Shown piece by piece: positions 36,007 through 45,537 of a stretch of DNA of 64,000 bases. The stretch is from positions 108,543 through 172,542 of the forward strand of contig CALUJQ010000002.1 of assembly GCA_944320995.1 (NCBI GenBank), read 5' to 3'. The translations under genes were made by a program, and so were the position numbers. The first letter of the stretch is position 1. Each line of letters starts with the position of its first letter. This stretch comes from an uncultured Barnesiella sp. (GTDB lineage Bacteria; Bacteroidota; Bacteroidia; Bacteroidales; Barnesiellaceae). A model generated the notes under the pieces. That model saw only the letters and a list, made by a program, of their open reading frames with translations. It was not told the DNA's origin and made no database searches.

Positions 36007-36629
36007 ATACCGCCTATCTCTCGACCGCCTATTTCGCTCCGGTTTCCTATTATGCCGCTCTGCTTGTCTACGACACGGTCGTCATCGAACAATGGTGTAA
36101 CTATACCAAACAGACCTACCGAAACCGTTGCCACATAGCCGGTGCCAACGGGCTCTTACCTTTGTCGGTTCCCGTAATCAAACCCGATACCCTCAAATGC
36201 CCGACACGCGATATCCGCATCTCGGACCACGGAGAGTGGCGGCATCTGCACTGGAACGCCATCGCCTCGGCCTACGGATCCTCCCCGTTCTTCGAATATT
36301 ACCAAGACGACATAAGGCCTTTTTTTGAAAAACGGTATGAATTTCTCTTCGACTTCAACGAAGAGATTCGCCACAAAATGTGCGAACTCCTTGAAATTAA
36401 ACCTCATATCGTTTACAGCACACAATATGCAGCACCCCTATCGGGAGAGACCGACCTACGCGAGACCATACACCCCAAGAAAAAAACGGCCGAAACAGTC
36501 CCCGCAATTCGGCTCAAACCCTACTACCAAGTCTTTGCCGACAAATACGGATTCCTACCCGACCTCAGCATCATAGACCTCCTCATGAACATGGGGCCCG
36601 AATCGATTCTTATTCTCAAAGATTCATAA
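36003..36629 (+). CDS. WbqC-family protein
   Basis: Protein of 208 residues of the WbqC family, found in polysaccharide loci but without an established reaction. From the ATG at 36003 it begins MNTAYLSTAYFAPVSYYAAL and contains VVIEQWCNYTKQTYRNRCHI, AGANGLLPLSVPV and the C-terminal FLPDLSIIDLLMNMGPES, all family blocks. The ATG overlaps the stop of the signal-peptidase-like gene (ATGA), so the two are translationally coupled. A longer frame from 35925 would lie wholly within the upstream gene and is rejected. Confidence 0.85.
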   Translation: MNTAYLSTAYFAPVSYYAALLVYDTVVIEQWCNYTKQTYRNRCHIAGANGLLPLSVPVIKPDTLKCPTRDIRISDHGEWRHLHWNAIASAYGSSPFFEYYQDDIRPFFEKRYEFLFDFNEEIRHKMCELLEIKPHIVYSTQYAAPLSGETDLRETIHPKKKTAETVPAIRLKPYYQVFADKYGFLPDLSIIDLLMNMGPESILILKDS

Positions 36630-36659
36630 GAAATAATCCTTAAAGGCTTCATTATCGGC

Positions 36660-36676
36660 TATCTTTGTTATCTTTG
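36660..36676 (+). promoter_or_regulatory. Tandem -7 elements upstream of cysE
   Basis: Two TATCTTTG octamers (36660-36667 and 36669-36676) lie 9 bp apart, about 100 bases before cysE and just after the WbqC gene. They may be alternative promoters for cysE. Confidence 0.45.
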
Positions 36677-36724
36677 CACAAAAATGCAGAAATAACCGGC
36701 ACAGCGACCCGAACCGAAGTTCCT

Positions 36725-36755
36725 TGTTTCGACTCCCGCTTTGCACTATCTTTGC
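36725..36755 (+). promoter_or_regulatory. Proximal promoter of cysE
   Basis: TTG (36725-36727), 20 bases, then TATCTTTG (36748-36755). The ATG is 22 bases downstream. A TTG start at 36724 would overlap the -33 element and is rejected. Confidence 0.72.
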
Positions 36756-36777
36756 AAAATCAAATATTTCATCGCAC

Positions 36778-37680
36778 ATGAGCAGCTACAAATACGCCGA
36801 AACATTGAAAGAGACGGTAAAAAATCTATCCGACTTTCTTTCGCTCAAAGAGTTGCATCACCAGCCTTGCAAAGGAGCGGTTCTCCCCTCCGAAAAGCAA
36901 CTTCACGAATTTATCGCACTATGTCGCTCGCTCATATTTCCCGGTTTTTATGGCACACCCGATATAAGCGACGAAAATCTTCTTTACCATACCGGTATCA
37001 ATATCGAAAGACTTTTCGAACTGCTGGTAAAACAAATTTCGGCCGGATTATTATTCAACAAAGATACCGACAACACCGTCGAAGATTTGAACCTGTTGCA
37101 TGAACAGGCCGAACAAAAAGCCATCGACTTCATTTCGTACCTCCCCGAAATGCGCCGTATGCTCTCTACCGACGTCACAGCCATGTACAACGGCGACCCT
37201 GCGGCACAAAGCAAAGCCGAGGTAATCCTGTGCTACCCGGCCATTCGCGCCATCTGCAACTACCGTATCGCCCATAAACTCTTGACTTTGGGTGTACCCC
37301 TCATTCCTCGCATCATTACCGAAATGGCCCACTCCGAAACCGGAATAGACATACACCCGGGTGCCGCCATCGGTGAATACTTTGCCATAGACCACGGAAC
37401 GGGTGTCGTCATCGGAGCGACCTCTATCATCGGGAACCGGGTGAAACTATACCAAGGCGTAACTTTGGGTGCCCGCAGTTTCCCGTTGGACGAAAACAAC
37501 AACCCTATCAAAGGCATTGCCCGTCACCCCATTATCGAAGACGATGTGATCATCTACTCCAACGCCACCATACTGGGGCGGATCACTATCGGGAAAGGCG
37601 CCGTCATCGGCGGTAACATTTGGGTTACCGAGAATGTGGCTCCCGGAGAACGACTGGTACAAGCCAAGGCCAAACAATAA
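36778..37680 (+). CDS. cysE: Serine O-acetyltransferase
   Basis: Acetylates serine to O-acetylserine for cysteine synthesis. The 300-residue product has an N-terminal helical domain with DVTAMYNGDPAAQSKAEVIL. A left-handed beta-helix hexapeptide domain follows (HSETGIDIHPGAAIGEYFAI, DHGTGVVIGATSIIGNRVKL, YQGVTLGARSF). The catalytic His/Asp pair is in DIHPGA and AIDHGTG. The ATG at 36778 is chosen from the promoter position. It is followed 36 bp later by the THUMP methyltransferase gene. Confidence 0.94.
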   Translation: MSSYKYAETLKETVKNLSDFLSLKELHHQPCKGAVLPSEKQLHEFIALCRSLIFPGFYGTPDISDENLLYHTGINIERLFELLVKQISAGLLFNKDTDNTVEDLNLLHEQAEQKAIDFISYLPEMRRMLSTDVTAMYNGDPAAQSKAEVILCYPAIRAICNYRIAHKLLTLGVPLIPRIITEMAHSETGIDIHPGAAIGEYFAIDHGTGVVIGATSIIGNRVKLYQGVTLGARSFPLDENNNPIKGIARHPIIEDDVIIYSNATILGRITIGKGAVIGGNIWVTENVAPGERLVQAKAKQ

Positions 37681-37716
37681 AAACATACAATTATATACTA
37701 CAATACATTACTCGTC

Positions 37717-39207
37717 GTGAATACCGAAAAATTCGAAATCGTAGCGAAAACTTTCCAAGGACTCGAAGACGTACTGGCCGAAGAGATAAAATCTATCGGG
37801 GGCGAAAATGTAGAACCCGGCCGCCGAATGGTCTCCTTCCAAGGCGATAAAACATTGCTCTACAAAGCCAATTTAGCCTGCCGTACAGCCTTGCGGATCT
37901 TAAAACCCATTTATAAATTCGAAGCCTCAAACCCCGACGAAGTCTATGAAAAGATGAAAACGTTCCCGTGGGAAACCCTTCTCTCCCCCGAAACGACATT
38001 CTCGATAGACTCCGTCACCTACTCCGACAGTTTCAAACATTCCAAATTTGTCACCTACCGGGCCAAAGATGCCATTGCCGACTATTTCATGGAGAAAACA
38101 GGCAAACGTCCCTCGGTGCGGCTGAACGGTGCCGAAATCGTATTGAACCTACACATCTCGCACATGAGTTGTACCCTCTCGCTCGACAGTTCGGGCGAAT
38201 CGCTCCACAAACGCGGATACCGCGTGGGACAAACCGAAGCTCCTATCAACGAAGTATTGGCAGCCGGCATGATTCTCAAAACCGGCTGGCACGGAGAAAA
38301 AGACCTCATCGACCCTATGTGCGGCTCGGGAACCATTCTCATCGAAGCCGCACTCATCGCTACAAATACCTATCCCGGTATTTTCCGTAAAAACTTCGCT
38401 TTCGAACGCTGGAAAGATTTCGACGAAGAACTCTTCGAAACACTCTACAACGACGATAGTCACGAGCGGGAATTTACACACCGCATATATGGCTCCGACA
38501 TTTCGCCGCGGGCCATCGACATTGCCTCACAAAATATCAAGAGCGCCGGTGTCGCTAAATATATCGACCTCAAAATCATGCCATTCCAACGATACGAAAC
38601 AGCTCCTTCACAGGAGGGAATACTGATTACAAATCCTCCTTACGGAGAACGTATCTCTTCGGGCGATTTACTGGGACTATACGAGACCATAGGCAACCGG
38701 CTCAAACATGTTTTCAAAGGATATGATGCGTGGATCATCAGCTACCACAAAGAGTGTTTCGACAAAATAGGACTGAAACCTTCGGTAAAAATAGATTTGA
38801 TGAACGGCGCGCTGGAATGCGAATACCGAAAATACGAAATATTCGACGGCCGTTACAAAGAGTTCAAAGGTGAAGGACGACACCTTGACAAACGGGGCGA
38901 ATATCCTCGCCGGACTTTCTCGCACACCCCTTCGCCTTACGACAAGAAAAAGAAATACGGCGGTAACCGCAATGATAGGCCGAACCGATTCGACCGCTCC
39001 GAGAAACCGAATTTCAACTCCGAAAACAAACCGGCAAAACCGAAAACATTCGACCGCCACGATCGCTTCAAACCCGAAGGCGAAAAAACAGAATGGATAC
39101 ATGGCGAAGAGGCGTTCCAAAAATTCGTCACCTTCAAACAGCCCTCTTTGAAACCAAGCGACCATAAAACAAGTCGCCGCAAAAAAGATACCGACAACCA
39201 AGAATAA
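37717..39207 (+). CDS. THUMP-domain class I RNA methyltransferase (RlmL-like)
   Basis: Probable 23S rRNA or tRNA guanine methyltransferase of 496 residues. The THUMP RNA-binding domain (about 5-160) precedes a Rossmann methyltransferase with DPMCGSGTILIEAALIATN (SAM binding) and the catalytic NPPYGERI, as in N2-methylguanine enzymes. The start is GTG at 37717; no suitable ATG precedes the THUMP domain. After about residue 385 comes a low-complexity Arg/Lys/Asp-rich tail (HLDKRGEYPRRTFS, RNDRPNRFDRSEKPNF) not needed for the fold, probably extra RNA contact. The exact target base is unknown. Confidence 0.88.
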   Translation: MNTEKFEIVAKTFQGLEDVLAEEIKSIGGENVEPGRRMVSFQGDKTLLYKANLACRTALRILKPIYKFEASNPDEVYEKMKTFPWETLLSPETTFSIDSVTYSDSFKHSKFVTYRAKDAIADYFMEKTGKRPSVRLNGAEIVLNLHISHMSCTLSLDSSGESLHKRGYRVGQTEAPINEVLAAGMILKTGWHGEKDLIDPMCGSGTILIEAALIATNTYPGIFRKNFAFERWKDFDEELFETLYNDDSHEREFTHRIYGSDISPRAIDIASQNIKSAGVAKYIDLKIMPFQRYETAPSQEGILITNPPYGERISSGDLLGLYETIGNRLKHVFKGYDAWIISYHKECFDKIGLKPSVKIDLMNGALECEYRKYEIFDGRYKEFKGEGRHLDKRGEYPRRTFSHTPSPYDKKKKYGGNRNDRPNRFDRSEKPNFNSENKPAKPKTFDRHDRFKPEGEKTEWIHGEEAFQKFVTFKQPSLKPSDHKTSRRKKDTDNQE

Positions 39208-39225
39208 CCCTTTAAACAGATAAAA

Positions 39226-40494
39226 ATGAACATTCTATTATTAGGCTCGGGAGGTCGTGAATGTGCTTTGGCCTGGAAACTGAAACAGAGCCCCAAAACC
39301 GACAGTCTCTACATCGCACCGGGAAATGCCGGGACCGCCGCTATCGGCACCAATGTGGAAATAGCTGCTACCGATTTCGAGACCATCGCCCGATTTGTCC
39401 TCGAAAAACAGATCGATATGGTTGTCGTCGGCCCCGAAGACCCTCTGGTAAAAGGAATATACGATTATTTCAAATCTCACGAAGAGATAAAACATATACC
39501 TGTCATCGGGCCTTCAAAAGAGGGTGCTCGCCTCGAAGGAAGCAAGGAATTTGCCAAAGGCTTCATGATGCGCCACCATATTCCCACGGCCCGATATGAG
39601 AGCTTCACCCGGGAAACGCTCGATGCCGGATATGCTTTCCTCGAAACCCTCCACGCCCCATACGTACTTAAAGCCGACGGACTGGCCGCCGGAAAAGGAG
39701 TACTTATCATCGACAACCTTCAAGAGGCAAAAGAGGAGTTGAAACAGATGCTCGACGGTATGTTTGGCAACGCCAGCAAAACCGTTGTTATCGAAGAGTT
39801 CCTCTCGGGTATCGAATGCTCTGTATTCGTACTCACCGACGGAAAAGATTACCGCATACTTCCCGTTGCCAAAGACTACAAACGCATAGGCGAAGGCGAT
39901 ACCGGGCTCAATACCGGTGGCATGGGGGCCGTTTCGCCCGTGCCCTTTGCCGACGACACGTTTATGAAAAAAGTGGAAGAGCGTATCGTGAAACCGACAA
40001 TCGAAGGACTGAAACAAGAGAAGATCGACTATAAAGGATTTATCTTCCTCGGACTCATCAACGTACAGGGAGAACCTATGGTCATCGAATATAACGTGCG
40101 CATGGGCGACCCCGAAACCGAAGTGGTCATGCTACGTATCCAATCCGATCTGGTCGAACTGCTCGAAGGCGTCGCACAAGGAACGCTCCATGAAAAACAA
40201 CTGACGGAAGATCCCCGTTGTGCCGTCACCGTCATGCTCGTCTCGGGCGGATATCCCGGCCATTACGAAAAAGGGAAAGAGATAACCGGATTGGACAAAG
40301 TGACCGACAGCATTCTTTTCCATGCCGGAACAGCCTTGAAAAACGGAAAAATCGTCACCTCGGGCGGCCGCGTAATAGCCCTCAGTTCATACGGCTTGAC
40401 CAAAGAAGAGGCCTTGGCCAACTCTTTCAAAAGTGCAAAAACCATCTCTTTCGAAGGGAAATATTTCCGTTCCGACATCGGGGCCGACTTGTAA
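39226..40494 (+). CDS. purD: Phosphoribosylamine-glycine ligase
   Basis: ATP-grasp enzyme for the second step of de novo purine synthesis (phosphoribosylamine plus glycine to GAR). The 422-residue product starts [20 protein letters not shown] and shows [32 protein letters not shown] and [33 protein letters not shown] carries metal-binding residues. Length is normal and all ATP-grasp motifs are intact. It is 18 bp after the methyltransferase gene and 3 bp before a membrane-protein gene, so it is in one transcription unit with them. Confidence 0.97.
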   Translation: MNILLLGSGGRECALAWKLKQSPKTDSLYIAPGNAGTAAIGTNVEIAATDFETIARFVLEKQIDMVVVGPEDPLVKGIYDYFKSHEEIKHIPVIGPSKEGARLEGSKEFAKGFMMRHHIPTARYESFTRETLDAGYAFLETLHAPYVLKADGLAAGKGVLIIDNLQEAKEELKQMLDGMFGNASKTVVIEEFLSGIECSVFVLTDGKDYRILPVAKDYKRIGEGDTGLNTGGMGAVSPVPFADDTFMKKVEERIVKPTIEGLKQEKIDYKGFIFLGLINVQGEPMVIEYNVRMGDPETEVVMLRIQSDLVELLEGVAQGTLHEKQLTEDPRCAVTVMLVSGGYPGHYEKGKEITGLDKVTDSILFHAGTALKNGKIVTSGGRVIALSSYGLTKEEALANSFKSAKTISFEGKYFRSDIGADL

Positions 40495-40497
40495 ACC

Positions 40498-41469
40498 ATG
40501 AACTTGAAACTATTCATAAACGGCAAATATACATCGGTCTGGGTGATTATCCTTTACCTGACCGGTGTATATCTTACAAGCCTATTCATAACCCTACCCG
40601 TCGATGAACCGCCGACGGGACTGTTGTTCCCCGGTGCCAGCCAATGGCTCCCACCCACCTTGCTCAACCGCGTGCTCAACAGCATTCTCATTCTCGGGAT
40701 AGCCATTGGGTTATTGCGTATCAACAACCTCTTTTCTCTTATCCAAAAACACACGCTGCTCCCGTTTTTCTTTTTCCTGCTGTTCGAACTTTGTACACCC
40801 TCTCTTTCGCTGTTGTGTAACGGGAATATAACAACCGTCATTTTTTTATTGATTCTGTTTATCTTTTTTTATGCCTACCAGCAAAACCGGGCACAGCCGG
40901 CGTTTTTCATCATGGGTATCATTTCGGTTGGTACACTTTTTTGTCCCAGCCTCTTTTACTATATCCCGCTATTTATACTCGGATTTTTACAGATAAGATA
41001 TTTTTCGGTAAAATCGTTGCTGGGTGCCCTTCTCGGCTTCATCACGCCATTTTGGATCTTGGTAGGAATGGATATCATACCCTTCTCCCGGCTGTCTCTT
41101 CTCCTTCCCGATTTTATTGTCGATATACCCGATACATTGCCTTATGACAATCCTCAATTTTGGATTATCGTTTTAACGGCCCTGTTAGGCCTTTTCTCGG
41201 GCACGACAATGCTCTATGCCCTATTCAACGAAAAACGTCAAATACGGGCTTACAATGGCTTTATAAACCTATTGGCCATTTATACCACTATCCTTTTGAT
41301 TTTGGACTATCGCAACTATACCCTCTACCTGCCCACATTGAACTTGGCAATAGCCATGCAATCGGCGTTCGTTTTTACCATGAATGGAAAAAGAGCGATG
41401 GTTATTTCGTTCTATCTCATTCTAACTCTCTACATAGGATTATTCATATGGAATTTATTGCCAATTTAA
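40498..41469 (+). CDS. Integral membrane protein of unknown function (DUF6427-like)
   Basis: Protein of 323 residues with about eight to ten hydrophobic segments spread over the whole length and no catalytic motif that I recognise. It resembles Bacteroidetes membrane proteins annotated as DUF6427, but this is from general appearance. It follows purD by 3 bp and overlaps the next gene by 22 bp, so it is transcribed with purD and the DedA-like gene. Function should be left open. Confidence 0.6.
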   Translation: MNLKLFINGKYTSVWVIILYLTGVYLTSLFITLPVDEPPTGLLFPGASQWLPPTLLNRVLNSILILGIAIGLLRINNLFSLIQKHTLLPFFFFLLFELCTPSLSLLCNGNITTVIFLLILFIFFYAYQQNRAQPAFFIMGIISVGTLFCPSLFYYIPLFILGFLQIRYFSVKSLLGALLGFITPFWILVGMDIIPFSRLSLLLPDFIVDIPDTLPYDNPQFWIIVLTALLGLFSGTTMLYALFNEKRQIRAYNGFINLLAIYTTILLILDYRNYTLYLPTLNLAIAMQSAFVFTMNGKRAMVISFYLILTLYIGLFIWNLLPI

Positions 41470-41918
41470 GCGAATGGGGATACTTCGGGCTCTTCATAGC
41501 AGCCTTCTTGGCAGGAAGTATCATTCCATTCAGTTCGGAAGTGGTTTTGGGCCTGCTACTGGTTGCGGGATACGACCCGTGGGGGTGTGTGTTCTCGGCG
41601 ACAATGGGCAATTGGTTGGGAGGTGTGACCTGCTACTATATAGGCTATTTGGGAAAAACCGAATGGATACACACCTACTTGAAAATGCCCGAAGAAAAAC
41701 TCTCGAAAATGCAGCGATTCCTCAAAGGAAAAGGCTCTTTGTTCGGCTTCTTTGTCTTCATTCCTGTTATCGGCGACGTCATGATTGTCGCCTTAGGATT
41801 GCTTCGTGCCAACCCCATAGGTACATTGCTCTCGATGATGATCGGTAAATTCGCCCGATATTACTTGGTCATAATCGGCGTCAATTATCTGAAAGAGTGG
41901 TTTCCTACTCTTTTTTGA
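41448..41918 (+). CDS. DedA/SNARE-associated (VTT-domain) membrane protein, YqaA-like
   Basis: Small inner-membrane protein of 156 residues with the VTT/DedA domain. GYFGLFIAAFLAGSIIPFSSEVVL includes a re-entrant loop and Pro/Ser motif, then GNWLGGVTCYYIGYLGK and GSLFGFFVFIPVIGDVMIVALGLLR follow. The family is linked to lipid flipping and envelope homeostasis. The ATG at 41448 lies inside the end of the preceding gene (22-bp overlap). A long extension to 41160 is a frame within that gene and is rejected. It ends one base before the convergent NUDIX gene. Confidence 0.88.
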   Translation: MEFIANLSEWGYFGLFIAAFLAGSIIPFSSEVVLGLLLVAGYDPWGCVFSATMGNWLGGVTCYYIGYLGKTEWIHTYLKMPEEKLSKMQRFLKGKGSLFGFFVFIPVIGDVMIVALGLLRANPIGTLLSMMIGKFARYYLVIIGVNYLKEWFPTLF

Positions 41919-41919
41919 C

Positions 41920-42453
41920 TTAAACCCAATATGAATCGTCTTTCAACAACAATCCGACCGCCCGACGAATAGAACTGAATGCAAACTCTTCGGGGCGAAT
42001 CTCTTCCCGCGACAACCAAAAGCAGGATTCCACATCGTCGTGCGCCGCCAAAGAGGAGAAATCACCGTCGCTCTTACACAAGAAAAACAAGTCCATCGTG
42101 TGTACATCGAACCCCGAATAACGATATATGTTGGGAAATGAATACAGATAACTCATTTGTTTCGGTTTCCACCCTATCTCTTCCGACAATTCCCGCACGA
42201 CAGCCTCCTCGGCTGTTTCACCGCATTCGGTAAATCCGCCCGGTAAATCGAGCATTCCGCGAGAAGGGTCAAATGCCCGACGACATACCAGTAATCGCGA
42301 TTGACTATTCATGACAAACGCCGCTACCGAAGCTTTGGGATTAAGGTAGTAAACAAAGCCACAATCTTCACAACGCTTTGAGGATTCGTCGTTCTCTACA
42401 AAACGATGCGAACCACACCGTGGACAATAGGCAAATAGGTGGAGCGGGTGCAT
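41920..42453 (-). CDS. NUDIX hydrolase with N-terminal zinc ribbon
   Basis: Pyrophosphohydrolase of 177 residues. The first 35 residues form a zinc ribbon (CPRCG and CEDCG), like the linker of NADH pyrophosphatase NudC. The NUDIX box is complete: GGFTECGETAEEAVVRELSEEIGW (Gx5Ex7REUxEExGU). It lacks the N-terminal domain of NudC, so the substrate may be a nucleoside diphosphate derivative rather than NADH. It lies 11 bp after porZ on the same strand, making an rdgB-porZ-NUDIX operon likely; two of the three are nucleotide-sanitising enzymes. Confidence 0.9.
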   Translation of the reverse strand: MHPLHLFAYCPRCGSHRFVENDESSKRCEDCGFVYYLNPKASVAAFVMNSQSRLLVCRRAFDPSRGMLDLPGGFTECGETAEEAVVRELSEEIGWKPKQMSYLYSFPNIYRYSGFDVHTMDLFFLCKSDGDFSSLAAHDDVESCFWLSREEIRPEEFAFSSIRRAVGLLLKDDSYWV

Positions 42454-42464
42454 AATCTCTTTTT

Positions 42465-44843
42465 TTAATTTACAACCAAGATTTTGGTGACTACTCCCGA
42501 CTGACTTCCCATAGAACCTCCACCAGACGAGGCAAAGACAAGATATATCCCGGTTTTCACTCGGTTGCCATTACGGTCGCGACCGTCCCACACAATTTGC
42601 CCACCATTGGAATATCCCTCAAAAAACAAATTCCCTGCCGTATCGGTAATCTTCACCAAACTATTATCCATCAAACCCGTTACCGAAATCCAACCTGCGT
42701 AATCGGGTCTCACTGGATTAGGAAAGGCATATACATTGCTATAATCATCGGCTGCCTGTATAGCATCGGACCGATAGGCTGCCAGACCTTTGGTTGTACC
42801 TACATAAGCTATACCGGTCACGGGATCGACAACCACTTCTGTTACAAAATCAGAAGGCAATTTACTGTTCTCCGATGTGAAATGATTCAATATCTCCGTA
42901 CCATCGGCACTCACCACATATAAGCCCGATTCTTGTGTTCCTATCCATTTACGATTTGCTCCATCGACAAATATGTCGGTAATGTTGATATTCTGCAATA
43001 AATAGTCGGCATTATCGGTGCCATCGTTACGGGCAATCTTTATGCGAGTACAACGAAAATTATCGTTAAATACATTATCGGGATTTGTAATGACAATAGG
43101 CCCTGCCGATGTTCCTATCCATATATTGCCATCATTATCTTCCTCGATACAAGTATAATAGTTTGGCGTAAAGGTTTTGTTGTCTTGATCTATGAACGAA
43201 GTGAAATTCTTTGTTTTGTCGTCGGCAATCGTGTTGTATGTCCCCTTATCATCAAAGACAAAAACAGAACCCGGCCATGCACCATATACTACCCATTTGG
43301 ATGTAGAGTGCTTAGGAATAAGAAATTTGGCATATTTGTTATTCGATATTTCCGAATAATCAAATTGGTACCAGTCGCTTATCGTCAAATCATCGGTATT
43401 TACCGACTGCTTGTTTCTGGGCAGCATACATATCGCAGGGGAACCTTTGGATACGACCCAAAGATTCTTGTCTTTATCAAATACCGCACAAGGCACGCTC
43501 ATCGCCCAATTCAACACAAAAGGTGAATTCTGATGAGTATAATGACCAACACATTGGTTCCCTGTTATTTTATACATTCCTTCAAACCAAGAACCTATAT
43601 AAAACGTATTCGGATCATCAGGATCAAAAGCCAAGTTATATGTCGAATATAAATACGGATCATACTTATAATTTATCAAAGGTACTTCTCCCACGTCGAT
43701 TACCGACCAATTATTATCCTCAAATACGCTTATTCTGGTTTTTACATACTGATCTTCTATACCTCGCCGAGGCCCCGTATTGCTCACATATAATTTATTA
43801 TTGTTGATAGTAAGATTCCAAGGATCTGAGACATTCAATACATTCGGGAAAAATGGTTCCTTCAACATGGTTATTTGATTACTTTCCATCTTGAAATGAC
43901 ACAACCCATACTCTCCTAATGCCCATATCGATTCATCTTTCTCATAAGAAGATGTCACTACACCTACCAAATAATTAGACGTTCCTTCAAAATTATAAAC
44001 ATTTCCCAATTGTATTTGCCCGTTGACTATATTAGAGCAAAAGGCTATATATACCAATCCTCGAAGTACAATGCTATCGTAATATTTATCTATGGCTCTC
44101 ACTCCCATATTCAATGTCCCCAATAAGGTTAATCCTTCGTCTCCAATAGCATAAGAATAGACATCTCCATTCCTTGAATAGAACAAATATTCGTCATTAA
44201 AAGTGATCATTTCAAATATCGTCAATCCCGATACCGAATCCAACTGTTTCCAATCGGAGAAATTATATTTAATAGAATCTTTCGATATATAATAAATAGC
44301 TTCGTCAGATGCTAAATACCAATATCGACTGCAAACACTTACCAAATTGATTTTTCTCCCATAATTATATGATTCGCTCACTTCATATTTTTCATCATTC
44401 AAAACAACGATGCCAAAATCGGTCGCCAAATAAATTTGATTCCCATAAAATTTCACATCATTAATGCTTTTTGATGCCGTCAATATCGCATTTTTTATAT
44501 CCGGTATATTATATATTTTTCCGTTATCGTACAAAATATCCACATTTGAGTTCATATATACGATAACCAAATACTTCTTGTCGTAATTGTAATAAATATT
44601 CGACACCTCTATGTCATTCAATTTATTATTCTTGTTATACATCTCCATCTCTTCGGTCTCTTTGTCGAAACAGAAAAGAGAGATTCCCGATACGTAATAA
44701 ACCCGTTCGGGAGTATCTATTACTTTTACAGGATCTCCTATCGAAGAATAAATCTGCCAATCTCCCACAGCCAACTGGCCTTTTGCCAAAAAGGCAAATG
44801 AGAACACGACAATACAAATGAAAACCAATACTTTTTTTGACAT
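42465..44843 (-). CDS. porZ: T9SS component PorZ-like beta-propeller protein
   Basis: Surface protein of the type IX secretion system in Porphyromonas, where PorZ is part of the attachment complex that links cargo to A-LPS. The 792-residue product has a signal peptide (1-23, AKGQ). Repeated propeller blades follow (YYVSGISLFCFDKE, IYLATDFGIVVLND, DGNIWIGTSAGPIVI, RKWIGTQESGLYVVSADG). A C-terminal domain (VYAFPNPVRPDYAGW, GNRVKTGIYLVFASS) resembles a T9SS sorting domain. This fold order and length match PorZ. It fits the T9SS-tailed proteins elsewhere in the window. It starts 9 bp after rdgB on the same strand. Confidence 0.8.
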   Translation of the reverse strand: MSKKVLVFICIVVFSFAFLAKGQLAVGDWQIYSSIGDPVKVIDTPERVYYVSGISLFCFDKETEEMEMYNKNNKLNDIEVSNIYYNYDKKYLVIVYMNSNVDILYDNGKIYNIPDIKNAILTASKSINDVKFYGNQIYLATDFGIVVLNDEKYEVSESYNYGRKINLVSVCSRYWYLASDEAIYYISKDSIKYNFSDWKQLDSVSGLTIFEMITFNDEYLFYSRNGDVYSYAIGDEGLTLLGTLNMGVRAIDKYYDSIVLRGLVYIAFCSNIVNGQIQLGNVYNFEGTSNYLVGVVTSSYEKDESIWALGEYGLCHFKMESNQITMLKEPFFPNVLNVSDPWNLTINNNKLYVSNTGPRRGIEDQYVKTRISVFEDNNWSVIDVGEVPLINYKYDPYLYSTYNLAFDPDDPNTFYIGSWFEGMYKITGNQCVGHYTHQNSPFVLNWAMSVPCAVFDKDKNLWVVSKGSPAICMLPRNKQSVNTDDLTISDWYQFDYSEISNNKYAKFLIPKHSTSKWVVYGAWPGSVFVFDDKGTYNTIADDKTKNFTSFIDQDNKTFTPNYYTCIEEDNDGNIWIGTSAGPIVITNPDNVFNDNFRCTRIKIARNDGTDNADYLLQNINITDIFVDGANRKWIGTQESGLYVVSADGTEILNHFTSENSKLPSDFVTEVVVDPVTGIAYVGTTKGLAAYRSDAIQAADDYSNVYAFPNPVRPDYAGWISVTGLMDNSLVKITDTAGNLFFEGYSNGGQIVWDGRDRNGNRVKTGIYLVFASSGGGSMGSQSGVVTKILVVN

Positions 44844-44852
44844 TTCAAACAG

Positions 44853-45434
44853 TTATAAAGTATTTAAAAATTCCGATAACTTTTTTACCGCTTTCGCCCG
44901 ATGGCTTATTTTATTTTTTTGACCTTCCCCCATTTGGGCAAATGTCTCTTCATATCCGTCGGGAACGAATATCGAATCATACCCAAATCCTGCGGAGCCC
45001 CGTCGTTCACAAATAATTTTCCCGGCTATCTCTCCATGAAAAATATGCTCGTGATTACCTTTTACCAAAGCTATACATGTGACAAATCTTGCTTTCCTAT
45101 TTTCTTTATTACCAAGATTGGCAAGCAACTTATCTATATTCTTTTCGGAATTCGATGGTTCTCCGGCATAACGTGCCGAATATACACCGGGAGCTCCATC
45201 CAATGCTTCTACTTGGAGACCTGTATCGTCGGCAAAACAATCATATCCATATCTCTCCTTTACATAACGAGCTTTCAACAAAGCATTTCCTTCAAAAGTA
45301 TCGGCTGTTTCGGGTATATCGTCGTGACAATCTATGTCGCTCAAACTGAGTATTTCTATCTTATCACCTACAATAGCCGATATTTCTTCCAGTTTGTGTT
45401 TATTATTCGTAACAAAAACAAGTTTTCCTTTCAT
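44853..45434 (-). CDS. rdgB: dITP/XTP pyrophosphatase (RdgB/HAM1)
   Basis: Removes deaminated purine nucleotides (ITP, dITP, XTP) from the pool. The 193-residue protein starts [20 protein letters not shown] and has [36 protein letters not shown] and the C-terminal [12 protein letters not shown] and [11 protein letters not shown], all family motifs. Length is normal. It heads the minus-strand group with porZ and a NUDIX hydrolase. Confidence 0.97.
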   Translation of the reverse strand: MKGKLVFVTNNKHKLEEISAIVGDKIEILSLSDIDCHDDIPETADTFEGNALLKARYVKERYGYDCFADDTGLQVEALDGAPGVYSARYAGEPSNSEKNIDKLLANLGNKENRKARFVTCIALVKGNHEHIFHGEIAGKIICERRGSAGFGYDSIFVPDGYEETFAQMGEGQKNKISHRAKAVKKLSEFLNTL

Positions 45435-45475
45435 TTTTATCTCTATCTTTGATTCTCTAAATACAAATCGTTATA

Positions 45476-45483
45476 TATCTTTG
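45476..45483 (+). promoter_or_regulatory. -7 element upstream of the phosphoethanolamine transferase-like gene
   Basis: TATCTTTG, 54 bases before the ATG at 45538, with a second copy at 45444-45451. The -33 spacing is not ideal for either. Confidence 0.5.
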
Positions 45484-45537
45484 TAAAAATATGGAACTGA
45501 AATCGATATTAAGCACTTTTTTATACAAAAATAAAGA

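Noticed and set aside
41160..41447. N-terminal extension of the DedA-like protein
   Set aside because: The extension lies within the upstream membrane-protein gene in another frame; the ATG at 41448 starts the conserved domain.
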